In this document: in pieces, positions 1 through 6,342 of the stretch | Position numbering within the stretch: the stretch's first letter is position 1 | Layout: each line of letters begins with the position of its first letter | Assembly: GCA_033722375.1 (NCBI GenBank) | Contig: JAWVZB010000041.1 | Coordinates: forward strand, 1-25,776 | Direction of reading: 5' to 3' | Origin: JAWVZB01 sp033722375 | GTDB taxonomy: Bacteria; Actinomycetota; Nitriliruptoria; Nitriliruptorales; Nitriliruptoraceae | Length of the DNA stretch: 25,776 nt | Translations under genes and position numbers: made by a program | Notes under the pieces: generated by a model | Database searches by the model: none | What the model was told of the DNA's origin: nothing | What the model saw: the letters and a program-made list of their open reading frames with translations, nothing else

Positions 1-105
1 GACGAGCAGCTCGCCGAGCTGTGCCAGTACGTGCAGGACACCTCGCCGGTCCGCGACACCCTTGCGGAGCCCGTTCCGGTCACCACTAGCCTCGAGATCG
101 TCTGA
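1..105 (+). CDS. OsmC-family protein, C-terminal end (partial)
   Basis: The window opens inside a reading frame that ends at the TGA at 103-105. The last 34 residues include LCQYVQDTSPVRDTL followed by a short beta strand, which resembles the C-terminal helix and strand of OsmC/Ohr-like proteins; the cysteine in this helix is often a redox-active residue in that family. Family members reduce organic hydroperoxides or are uncharacterised stress proteins in the cytosol. The start and the first catalytic cysteine lie outside the window, so activity cannot be judged. The gene runs in the same direction as the sigma-factor operon, with 51 bases between them, and could be co-transcribed with it. 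Confidence 0.6.
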   Translation, partial: DEQLAELCQYVQDTSPVRDTLAEPVPVTTSLEIV

Positions 106-156
106 AGGTCACACGTGGTCCAGGTGCAGCTAGCCGAGGGGAGAGCGGGGCGGACC

Positions 157-735
157 ATGACGCAACCCGGCTTCGGTGAGGCCGCGAGGCCTCACCTCGG
201 CTGGCTGTACTCGCTCGCCCGGCGGCTGATCGGGGATCCCGACACCGCCGAGGACGTGGTGCAGAAGGCTCTGCTGAAGGCGTGTCGCAGCTTCGACGAG
301 GTGCGTGACCTCGACGCGCTGCCCGCGTGGCTGAAGCGGATCCTCGTCAACTGCTGCCGCGACCACTGGCGATCGGAGGGGCGCGGCTTCGACGAGACCT
401 CGATGGAGGACATGGAGGGCCCGTCGCTGTACCGGATCCTCGCCGTCGAGGATCCGCTGCCCTACTCGGACAGCCTGCACCTCGACTTCCTGTCCACGTT
501 CACGACCGAGGACGTGTGGGCGGTCCTGGCACGGCTGAAGACGATCTACCGGGTGCCGTTGGTGCTCGTGCACATGGAGGGCTACTCGACGGCCGAGGTC
601 GCCGACCTCCTCGACACCCCGCGGAACACCATCCTCTCGCGCCTCCACCGCGGACGGAAGCGCTTCGAGACCGAACTGTGGGACTACGCCCAGGAGCGTG
701 GGCTCTTGCGCGACCTGGAAGGAGCCACGTCATGA
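157..735 (+). CDS. ECF-type RNA polymerase sigma factor
   Basis: A 192-residue sigma-70 family protein of the extracytoplasmic-function group. Region 2 spans about residues 15-70 (YSLARRLIGDPDTAEDVVQ and the AWLKRILVNCCRDHWR helix). Region 4 lies near residues 125-180, with the helix-turn-helix GYSTAEVADLLDTPRNTILS followed by RLHRGRKRF. Regions 1 and 3 are absent, as usual for the group. The ATG at 157 follows a purine-rich AGGGGAGAG site; an in-frame GTG at 115 is possible but less well placed. The stop overlaps the start of a zinc-binding anti-sigma factor by four bases, so this should be a sigma/anti-sigma pair. The two methyltransferases downstream in the same coupled operon are the most obvious targets. 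I see no clear autoregulatory promoter motif. Confidence 0.93.
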   Translation: MTQPGFGEAARPHLGWLYSLARRLIGDPDTAEDVVQKALLKACRSFDEVRDLDALPAWLKRILVNCCRDHWRSEGRGFDETSMEDMEGPSLYRILAVEDPLPYSDSLHLDFLSTFTTEDVWAVLARLKTIYRVPLVLVHMEGYSTAEVADLLDTPRNTILSRLHRGRKRFETELWDYAQERGLLRDLEGATS

Positions 736-989
736 TCAGCTGCAGCGAAGCGGTCGAGCAGCTCTGGGAGTACCTCGAGCAGGAACTGGACGAGGTGCGA
801 CGCGGCCAGATCGAGGAGCACCTGGCGTTCTGCCGCCGGTGCTGCGGCGAACTCGAGTTCGCGCGCGAGCTGCGGGGGTTCCTCGCGGATGCCGCGCGCC
901 CACGGCTGCCTTCGGACGTCGAAGGGCGGCTGACGTCGTTCCTCGACGAGATCGAGGGCCAGAACGTCGAAGGGGTCGAAGGGGAATGA
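732..989 (+). CDS. zinc-binding anti-sigma factor (ZAS/zf-HC2 type)
   Basis: An 85-residue soluble protein with the ZAS signature H-x3-C-x2-C (HLAFCRRC, residues about 33-40) and an upstream Cys4 that could complete the zinc site. Proteins of this type bind the partner ECF sigma factor and release it when zinc or a cysteine is perturbed by oxidants, thiol reagents or metals. There is no membrane segment, so sensing should be cytosolic, as with RsrA. The ATG at 732 overlaps the sigma-factor stop and is preceded by AAGGAG at 719-724. Its own stop overlaps the next ATG by four bases. An electrophile, thiol-reactive metalloid or oxidant is a reasonable guess for the signal, given the genes downstream. 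Confidence 0.9.
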   Translation: MISCSEAVEQLWEYLEQELDEVRRGQIEEHLAFCRRCCGELEFARELRGFLADAARPRLPSDVEGRLTSFLDEIEGQNVEGVEGE

Positions 990-1822
990 CCGAGACAGCG
1001 GAGACAGAAGCCAAGCCGGACCTGATGTTCCAGGACGAGATCCGTGATCTCGTCCGGGGCGCCTACGAGGTGTTGGACCAGCCCGACGGTCCCGCGACCG
1101 TGCTCTACACGGACGAGGACCTCGCCTGGCTCCCCGTGGGCGCTCGCGACTGGGCGCTCGGGGTCGGGGCGCCGGTGCAGCACGCCGGGCTGCGAGCCGG
1201 GGAGGACGTGGCCGACCTCGGCTGCGGCGCCGGGATCGACTCCCTGCTCGCTGCCCGCGAGGTCGGTTCCGAAGGGCAGGTGGTCGGGGTGGACATCCTG
1301 CCGAGCATGACCGACCGCGCCCGCGGCTTCGCCGACGAGGCGGGGCTCGGCAACGTCGAGTTCGTCACGGCCCCGATGGAGGAGCTCCCCTTGGACGACG
1401 CCTCCGTGGACGTGGTCGTGTCGAACGGGGCGATCAACCTGACCGCTCGCAAGAGCCGTGTCCTGGCCGAGGCGTACCGCATCCTCCGTCCGGGCGGGCG
1501 GATGACGGTCGCCGACCTCACGATCCGGGAGGAGGAGCTGCCGTCGGAGATCCTGACGCACCCGTCGGCCTGGGCCGGTTGAGTATCTGGGGCCCTGGCG
1601 GAGCGTGTCTTCGCCCACAAGATCACCAAGATCGGGTTCACCGATCTGACCATCGTCGGCCGGCGCCGCTTCTCGATCGATGACGCGGCCCGCTACCCGC
1701 TGTTCACCGACGAGCTGATCGACGCGATGCGGGAGCTCCTGCCGCCCTCCCAGCACGACGAGGTCGCCACCGCCGTCACGCTGACCGCCCACAAGCCCGC
1801 CGCCACCGAGGAGACGCGATGA
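986..1822 (+). CDS. ArsM/UbiE-like SAM methyltransferase, predicted selenoprotein (Sec199)
   Basis: If the in-frame TGA at 1580-1582 is read as selenocysteine, the product has 278 residues. Class I methyltransferase motifs are clear: DLGCGAGID (about 78-86), GVDILPSM (101-108), VVVSNGAINL (143-152) and ILRPGGRM (166-173). The TGA falls in W-A-G-stop-V-S-G-A-L, where ArsM-like enzymes have a conserved cysteine. A normal GC-rich coding stretch of 79 residues follows (ending ...HKPAATEETR). That frame ends at 1822, overlapping the next ATG by four bases, just as the other genes of this operon overlap; stopping at 1582 would leave a 236-base gap. Thr153 stands where ArsM enzymes usually have another metalloid-binding cysteine. 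Substrate unknown: arsenite, selenium or thiol compounds are possible. If Sec is not inserted, a truncated 198-residue enzyme would result. Confidence 0.85.
1583..1620 (+). promoter_or_regulatory. predicted bacterial SECIS hairpin of the first methyltransferase
   Basis: Starting 13 bases after the TGA, TGGCGGAG (1596-1603) pairs with CTTCGCCCA (1609-1617), with C1614 bulged and one G-U pair. The loop is CGTGT (1604-1608). The loop begins 21 bases after the TGA and its second base is G, within the spacing and loop rules generally used for bacterial SECIS elements. The hairpin lies inside the coding region, as it must in bacteria. Pairing was done by eye without energy calculation. Confidence 0.7.
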
Positions 1823-2640
1823 CCTCCACCGAGACGGCTACCAGCGAGGCGGTTCCCACCCAGACCGATGGCGAGCCGCCGGTCGATCCGGACGCTCTGC
1901 GGGACGAGGTCAAGGCCAAGTACCGGGAGGTCGCCGAGCAGCCCGACGGCGACCACCACTTCCACACGGGGCGCAAGCTCGCCGCCCACCTCGGCTACCC
2001 GGCCGAGTGGACCGACGACCTGCCCGAGTTCGCGATCGAGTCGTTCGCCGGGATCGCCAACCCGTTCGCGCTCCGGCAGCTCGAGCCGGGGGAGCGGGTG
2101 GTGGACGTCGGTTCCGGCGCCGGGTTCGACAGCTTCGTGGCTGCCGGGCTGGTGGGTGGGGACGGCTACGTCGTCGGGGTCGACATGACCGCGGAGATGC
2201 TGACCAAGTCACGTCGCAATGCCGAGGAGCTCGGGCTCGACAACATCGAGTTCTGCAGGGGTTTCGCGGAGGAGCTGCCCGTCCAGGACGACTGGGCCGA
2301 CGTCGTGATCTCCAACGGCGTCATCAACCTCTGCCCCGACAAGCGCGCCGTGTTCGAGGAGATCTCGCGCGTGTTGCGCCCCGGCGGGGTGCTGCAGTTC
2401 GGCGACATCGCCAACGGCAACAACATCCCGCCCGGAGCGATGCGGGAGATCGACCTCTGGACCGGCTGAATAGCAGGTGGCCTGCCGTGTGCAGGCTGGA
2501 AGATGATGCTCGAGGAGACCGGCTACGTCGACGTCGAGATCGGTGAGCCCGTGGACACGTTCGCGGGCGCCCCCGGCGAGGAGAAGGCGCGCATCTACGA
2601 CGTCTACGGCTACCCGTTCCGAGCGGTCTGGCCCGGCTGA
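1819..2640 (+). CDS. ArsM-like SAM methyltransferase, predicted selenoprotein (Sec217)
   Basis: The TGA at 2467-2469 read as selenocysteine gives 273 residues. Motifs: SFAGIANPFAL (75-85), VVDVGSGAGFDS (94-105), GVDMTAEML (120-128), VVISNGVINLCPDK (162-175) and VLRPGGVLQFGD (185-196), all typical of ArsM-like enzymes. Cys172 occupies one of the usual metalloid-binding positions. The TGA sits in W-T-G-stop-I-A-G-G-L-P-C, where another is expected; Cys224 follows seven residues later. Downstream the frame stays GC-rich and coding-like (MMLEETGYVDVEIGEP) to the TGA at 2638-2640. The start at 1819 has GAGGAG five bases upstream, inside the read-through part of the preceding gene. The two enzymes are related but clearly diverged. 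Arsenite methylation is the nearest family activity; the real substrate is open. Confidence 0.87.
2470..2500 (+). promoter_or_regulatory. predicted bacterial SECIS hairpin of the second methyltransferase
   Basis: CCTGC (2481-2485) pairs perfectly with GCAGG (2491-2495) around the loop CGTGT (2486-2490). The stem extends outward by G2480-C2496 and two G-U pairs. The loop starts 16 bases after the TGA. The loop sequence is identical to the one after the TGA of the preceding gene although the stems differ, as expected for a loop recognised by SelB. Confidence 0.75.
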
Positions 2641-2654
2641 GCCTCGCGCCCTGG

Positions 2655-3641
2655 TCACCGGCTCCGGGCGCCCCGAGCCAGCACGAACGACAGCAGCACG
2701 AAGCGGCGGCCGCGCTCGACCGGCAGGACCTCGTGCAGGTGCGAGCCGGAGAACACCAGCGCCTCGCCGGCGGCGGGGCGGTAGCGGGTGGCGCCGTACT
2801 CGGGGAACCGCAGCTCCCCGCCCTCGTAGCCGTCGTTGAGGTTGATGCTGATCCCGAACCGGCGATGCGCCGTCCCCGAGCTGAGGTTGTCGCGGTGGGA
2901 CTCGAAGTGCCCCCGGTCGGCGTCGGTGTAGCAGCCGATCTTGAAGCCCTCGAAGCCGCCGGCCTGGAACGCGAACGCCTTCTGGAGCTCGGGGAACACC
3001 CGCGCCCCGATGTGCTGCGTCAGCTCGCGGAGCAGCTCCCGGTCCTCGACGACGTGGTCGCGGCGGCGCTTGCGACGGATGTCGGTCGCCTCCGCGTGCT
3101 CGCCGTCGACCACCACCTCGACGCCCGTCTCGACCGCCCCCTCGGTCTCCCACCGCTCGATCAGCGACTCCCGGTGGGTCTCGGACAGCGCGTCCGGCAC
3201 GAACAGCACCGGCGCCAGTCGCGGCGCTTCGGCGACCACGTTCTCTGGCTCCTTGGGGACCGCCGCGAGGATCTCGTCGAGCGCCCCGTCGCCGATCGCC
3301 ACCGTGGCGGCGACCCGCACGTTGGGGTCTGTCACGACCGCCACCGGGGCGCTGTCGGTCGCCCCGTAGGCGCGGTGGACGCCGCCCTCTGGATCGTGGA
3401 ACGCCCCGTCGCCCGACACGTTCGGGGCGCGGGACACGACGTGGACGTCGAGGTCGTCGCCACGAGCGGCGCGTAGCTCCTCCGCGAGCGGGCGCACGTC
3501 CTCGTCGCCCGCGAGCAGCACCACCGCGGGGCGTCCCCCGACGAACCCGTAGAAGCGCGCGCCCTCTCCGTCGGCTCCGCGGGGGAGAACGAAGTCCGGG
3601 GCGCGCTCGCCACGGGAGATCAAGGGGCGGGTCGTGGCCAC
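2655..3641 (-). CDS. 2-oxoglutarate/Fe(II) oxygenase with N-terminal redoxin-like domain
   Basis: A 328-residue protein with two parts. Residues about 8-130 look like an AhpC/TSA-type redoxin (GERAPDFVLPRGADG, DPEGGVHRAYGAT), but there is no cysteine where the peroxidatic one belongs. Residues about 145-328 form a prolyl-4-hydroxylase-like double-stranded beta helix: iron ligands H249-R-D251 and H303 (GSHLHEV), with R312/R313 available for 2-oxoglutarate. A hydroxylase acting on a protein or small molecule is likely; the substrate is unknown. The GTG start has GAGGAG five bases upstream. The gene is convergent with the selenoprotein operon (14 bases between stops) and follows the ABM-like gene on the same strand after 87 bases, so the two may be co-transcribed. 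Confidence 0.85.
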   Translation of the reverse strand: MATTRPLISRGERAPDFVLPRGADGEGARFYGFVGGRPAVVLLAGDEDVRPLAEELRAARGDDLDVHVVSRAPNVSGDGAFHDPEGGVHRAYGATDSAPVAVVTDPNVRVAATVAIGDGALDEILAAVPKEPENVVAEAPRLAPVLFVPDALSETHRESLIERWETEGAVETGVEVVVDGEHAEATDIRRKRRRDHVVEDRELLRELTQHIGARVFPELQKAFAFQAGGFEGFKIGCYTDADRGHFESHRDNLSSGTAHRRFGISINLNDGYEGGELRFPEYGATRYRPAAGEALVFSGSHLHEVLPVERGRRFVLLSFVLARGARSR

Positions 3642-3728
3642 AGCGGCTCCTCGGACGGGCCGCCCACGGTAGGCACGACCGACGCGCCGGTCACTGCCGG
3701 GGGAGCGGTCGAGTGCCAGCCGGCTCGC

Positions 3729-4334
3729 TCAGCTCAGCCAGGGGTCCGGCAGGTCGAGGAACCGCGGCTCGCCCTCGTGGAGCTGCTCGAGCTGCCGGTC
3801 GAGGGCGGCCTCGTCGCCGTCGGTCTCCCGGGACTCTCCCTCGCGGGCTTGCTCCTCGGACGTGAAGTAGACGACCTGCGTGTAGGCACCGGGGTCGTCG
3901 TCGTGGAGGGCGAGGTAGCCGCCCAGGACGTCGGGGCGGGCATCCGGAAGAACCCGCTCGAACTCCTTCATGAGCCGCCGGCCGGCCTCACCGTCGCTGA
4001 CGCGCCCCCGGATGACCTGCACGAACCCGGCGTCATCGGAGCCGCCACCGAGGAACAGGTCCACCTCGGAGCAGTCCGCGAACGTGGGCTCGCCGTCGAA
4101 GCAGGCGGCGGTCTCCTGCCACCACTCGTCCTGCTCGGGGCGATCGGAGTTCCTGCTGGCCGCCTCGGCGGACTCGAACCTGGCCGCGATGACGCCCACC
4201 CCGTCCGGTGTCACGCCGGCGGTCCCGCCGAGCCACCCCGCGGCGTCGTCGCCGAGCTCGTCGTCCCAGCGGTGGTAGAGCTCGCGGAACCGGTCTGCGT
4301 CAGCGAGCTGTCCTTCGATGATCTGAACGAACAC
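3729..4334 (-). CDS. uncharacterised protein with two ABM/dabb-like ferredoxin-fold halves
   Basis: A 201-residue protein built of two similar halves: FVQIIEGQLADADRFREL near the N-terminus and FVQVIRGRVSDGEAGRRL near residue 105. Each is followed by a strand like GVGVIAARFESAEAA or YTQVVYFTSEEQAR. This resembles fused antibiotic-biosynthesis-monooxygenase (ABM) or dimeric alpha-beta barrel domains, where a pair forms one barrel. Some such proteins are monooxygenases or haem-binding enzymes, but many have no known role and I see no diagnostic catalytic residue. The GTG at 4334 is chosen because GGGAGG lies just upstream and the protein then begins directly with the first beta strand; an in-frame ATG at 4367 would add 11 unlikely residues. 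The oxygenase gene follows on the same strand. Confidence 0.75.
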   Translation of the reverse strand: MFVQIIEGQLADADRFRELYHRWDDELGDDAAGWLGGTAGVTPDGVGVIAARFESAEAASRNSDRPEQDEWWQETAACFDGEPTFADCSEVDLFLGGGSDDAGFVQVIRGRVSDGEAGRRLMKEFERVLPDARPDVLGGYLALHDDDPGAYTQVVYFTSEEQAREGESRETDGDEAALDRQLEQLHEGEPRFLDLPDPWLS

Positions 4335-4554
4335 GTCTGCCTCCCTCGTCTTCGTCAGTCGGCACACGACGAGGATGGGAGGCGAGGCGGATCGAGCGCA
4401 AGCCCTCGCAGCTGCTGGAACTCATCCGGAGGGCACGGAGATGCGGTCGCGCCATTGACTATCTAGGCTGATGTGACCAGTCTGACGGGGGATCGGGTAG
4501 CTGCGCTTCGCCGCGCCGCGGCCCGGCTGGAGGTACGCCCGAGGGGGGCAAGTT

Positions 4555-5241
4555 GTGAGACTCGTCGATGCACTGCGCGCGTTCAACCGTCGTGAGGGCC
4601 AGATCCTCTACGAGTGGGCCTACGGCGAACGCACGCTCGGCCACCGGTTCATCACCGAGGTGTCCACCCACCTTGCCCGGCGCGGCTCGGGCGGGTCGGC
4701 CATCCCCTCGAACGCCTACGTCGCTGTCGACTACCCCTTCGACTGGCTGGTCGGGGCGCTGGCGGTCGTCCACGGCGGGGTCGGCGACCTCGAGGACGGG
4801 ATCGGTGAGCCGTTCGACGATCTTGTGGAGGGCTCACGACTCGACATCGACCTGCTGATCGCCTTCCCCAACGGCGACGGCGAGCACCTCATCCTCGGGG
4901 ACGTGAAGGGCTTCACGGCCTGGAGCCACAGCCAGCTCGAACGCAAGGCGCGCCGAGCGGCGGAGATCTTCGGGGAGGACGGCAGGCGGTGGCCCGGCGC
5001 CGTGGCGCACTGGCTGCTGATCGCCTCCAGCGGCACCGCCCCGAACATCGACACCGAGGGCTGGCCATCCTGGATCGGGGACCACCTCGACCCGCTCCAG
5101 TTGCGGATCCCGAAGGTTGAGCGGCTCCGGCTGCAACGGTTCAACCCCGACTCGGGAGAGCCCGACGGCGGATCCAAGCAGCGCCGGGTCGTCAGCGACT
5201 GGCCCTGGGACCAGGACCCCCGCAGCACCCTCCTCAGCTGA
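4555..5241 (+). CDS. PD-(D/E)xK nuclease-like protein, unrecognised family
   Basis: A 228-residue soluble protein that I cannot place in a named family. The stretch SRLDIDLLIAF (94-104) followed by HLILGDVKGF (111-120) has the layout of a PD-(D/E)xK nuclease core: an acidic residue at D97/D99 on one strand, then D116-V-K118 on the next. The helix after it has the usual charged character (SQLERKARRAAEIFG, with Q127). The N-terminus is helical and the C-terminus is basic and tryptophan-rich. Such folds occur in restriction, repair and defence nucleases. The GTG start follows a GAGGGGGG ribosome site at 4541. No methyltransferase, helicase or toxin-antitoxin partner is adjacent. The gene overlaps the end of the convergent MarR gene by eight bases. 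Confidence 0.65.
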   Translation: MRLVDALRAFNRREGQILYEWAYGERTLGHRFITEVSTHLARRGSGGSAIPSNAYVAVDYPFDWLVGALAVVHGGVGDLEDGIGEPFDDLVEGSRLDIDLLIAFPNGDGEHLILGDVKGFTAWSHSQLERKARRAAEIFGEDGRRWPGAVAHWLLIASSGTAPNIDTEGWPSWIGDHLDPLQLRIPKVERLRLQRFNPDSGEPDGGSKQRRVVSDWPWDQDPRSTLLS

Positions 5242-5698
5242 GCGCGCGCACCACCGCGAGGAGGGTCTCCTTCAGCCCCTCGAAGTCCTCGGTCAGTTCC
5301 GAGAGCTCGCCCTCGAGGTGGCCGAACACCTCCATGGTGGCTCGGTGGGCCTCCTCGCCCCGCTCGGCCCACACGATCAGCTTGGCACGCCCGTCGGTCG
5401 GGTCCGGGATCTTCTCGAAGTAGCCCTTGGCGACGAGGTCGTCGACGAGCTCGCCCATCGCCTGTTTGGACTGGTCGGCTGCGTCCGCGAGGTCGGTCAG
5501 GCGGATGCCTTGGGCCGGGACGTGGATGAAGACGGCGTTGTGTGCTCGTCGGACGTCGTCGAAGCCGCGCTCGGTCATCAGCTCGAGGTGGCGGGTTTGA
5601 TACCAGTCGAGCAGGGGGCGGAGTAGCGCCGGCAACGGCGGAGTGCCGGGGCCGGCCAGCATGCCCTCGGTGGCGGCGTCGAATCGGCGGGTGGCCAC
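5234..5698 (-). CDS. MarR-family transcriptional regulator
   Basis: A 154-residue winged-helix regulator. The DNA-binding part is near residues 62-120: IRLTDLADAADQSKQAMGELVDDLVAKGYFEKIPDPTDGRAKLI, with the wing ending in the D-x-R-A-K/R motif typical of MarR. Flanking helices form the dimer interface. The GTG at 5698 has GAGGAGG five bases upstream; a GTG six codons earlier is possible. It is divergent from a VOC-family gene, and a long inverted repeat lies over the promoter between them. This is the usual arrangement for a MarR repressor that controls the divergent enzyme gene and itself. The ligand is probably the VOC substrate or a related electrophile, which is inference. Confidence 0.9.
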   Translation of the reverse strand: MATRRFDAATEGMLAGPGTPPLPALLRPLLDWYQTRHLELMTERGFDDVRRAHNAVFIHVPAQGIRLTDLADAADQSKQAMGELVDDLVAKGYFEKIPDPTDGRAKLIVWAERGEEAHRATMEVFGHLEGELSELTEDFEGLKETLLAVVRALS

Positions 5699-5749
5699 GG
5701 GCACCTCCTCGTCCACGTCAGGCTCACTCGGGCAGTTTAGTCAGGTTGC

Positions 5750-5779
5750 TTGACAAGTATAGTACGGCTGCCTTACTAT
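5750..5779 (+). promoter_or_regulatory. sigma-70-type promoter of the VOC gene
   Basis: TTGACA (5750-5755) matches the -35 consensus and TACTAT (5774-5779) is a good -10 element, with an 18-base spacer. It points toward the VOC gene at 5816 and is markedly AT-rich compared with its surroundings. The inverted repeat at 5758-5780 covers the spacer and the -10 element, so occupancy should block RNA polymerase. Confidence 0.75.
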
Positions 5780-5780
5780 A
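5758..5780. promoter_or_regulatory. inverted-repeat operator, probably for the MarR protein
   Basis: TATAGTA at 5758-5764 and its complement TACTATA at 5774-5780 flank an inner CGG-CTG-CCT; ten of eleven arm positions pair, centred on 5769. It covers the promoter spacer and -10 element of the VOC gene and lies in the MarR/VOC divergent region. A weaker repeat, GTCAGG-TTG-CTTGAC (5740-5754), overlaps the -35 element and could be a second site. Confidence 0.75.
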
Positions 5781-5815
5781 TCGTCAGGTAACCGTACGAA
5801 ATGAGGAGAAGCCAC

Positions 5816-6277
5816 ATGCCACTCGCCGCCGGCTGCAACCACGTCGCCATGCACACCCAGGACCTCGACCGACTCATCGCCTTCTACACCGAGGTGTTCG
5901 ACGCCGAAGTCACCCTCGACATGCAGGAGGGGCCGCTGCGCCACGCGCTGATCGACCTCGGTGGTGGCTTCTGTCTCCACCCGTTCGAGAACGCCGAAGG
6001 CAGCGACCACGCTGCCGGGTCGGACGCGATGTTCGACCGGGGGCACCTCGACCACGTCGCCATCGACGTGTCCGACGTGGAGACGTTCGAACTCCTCCGT
6101 GACCGCCTGGTGGCGGCCGGGGCCTCCGACGGGACCGTCACCGACTTCGGCGCCGTCCGCTGTGTGTGGTTCGAGGACCCGGACGGGATGGGATCCGAGA
6201 TCGCGATCTGGTCCGACGGCGAGCCGTTGGACTTCGACGCCCGCCGGAACGAGGCCTACGAACCCGCGCGCGCCTGA
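5816..6277 (+). CDS. VOC-family (glyoxalase/dioxygenase-like) protein
   Basis: A 153-residue vicinal-oxygen-chelate protein with two beta-alpha-beta-beta-beta modules. The first opens with CNHVAMHTQDLDRLIAFYTEVF (His near residue 9), and the second with HLDHVAIDVSDVETFELLRDRL. Near the C-terminus, WFEDPDGMGSEIAIW supplies the glutamate that usually completes the metal site together with the histidines. Family activities include glyoxalase, extradiol dioxygenase and drug-resistance proteins; this one cannot be assigned more closely. The ATG at 5816 has GAGGAGAA just upstream. It is divergent from the MarR gene and appears to be under its control through the operator described. Confidence 0.88.
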   Translation: MPLAAGCNHVAMHTQDLDRLIAFYTEVFDAEVTLDMQEGPLRHALIDLGGGFCLHPFENAEGSDHAAGSDAMFDRGHLDHVAIDVSDVETFELLRDRLVAAGASDGTVTDFGAVRCVWFEDPDGMGSEIAIWSDGEPLDFDARRNEAYEPARA

Positions 6278-6281
6278 CCGC

Positions 6282-6303
6282 CTGACGCGGATCGCGACGT
6301 CAG
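6282..6303 (+). terminator. possible terminator hairpin after the VOC gene
   Basis: CTGACG (6282-6287) pairs with CGTCAG (6298-6303). Two further pairs form if A6297 is bulged, leaving the loop GATCG. It begins five bases after the VOC stop. There is no T-run, so it may act without a classical tail or merely protect the transcript end. Confidence 0.4.
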
Positions 6304-6342
6304 GTCGCCACCGGCCGCCGCCAGGAGCGATCAGGCGGGGGA

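Noticed and set aside
1583..1818. A 236-base non-coding gap between the two methyltransferase genes, with two truncated enzymes
   Set aside because: The stretch codes in frame with normal GC3 bias, resembles a methyltransferase C-terminus and ends in a four-base overlap with the next start, so it belongs to the first gene.
986..2640. Genetic code change in which TGA encodes an amino acid everywhere
   Set aside because: TGA is used as the true stop in many other genes here, including the final stops of both selenoprotein genes; only the two hairpin-followed codons are read through.
4335..4554. Possible short gene or mobile-element remnant in the 220-base gap before the nuclease-like gene
   Set aside because: Short frames here have no start with a ribosome site and no recognisable motif; I see only a likely promoter region without a confident -35/-10 pair.
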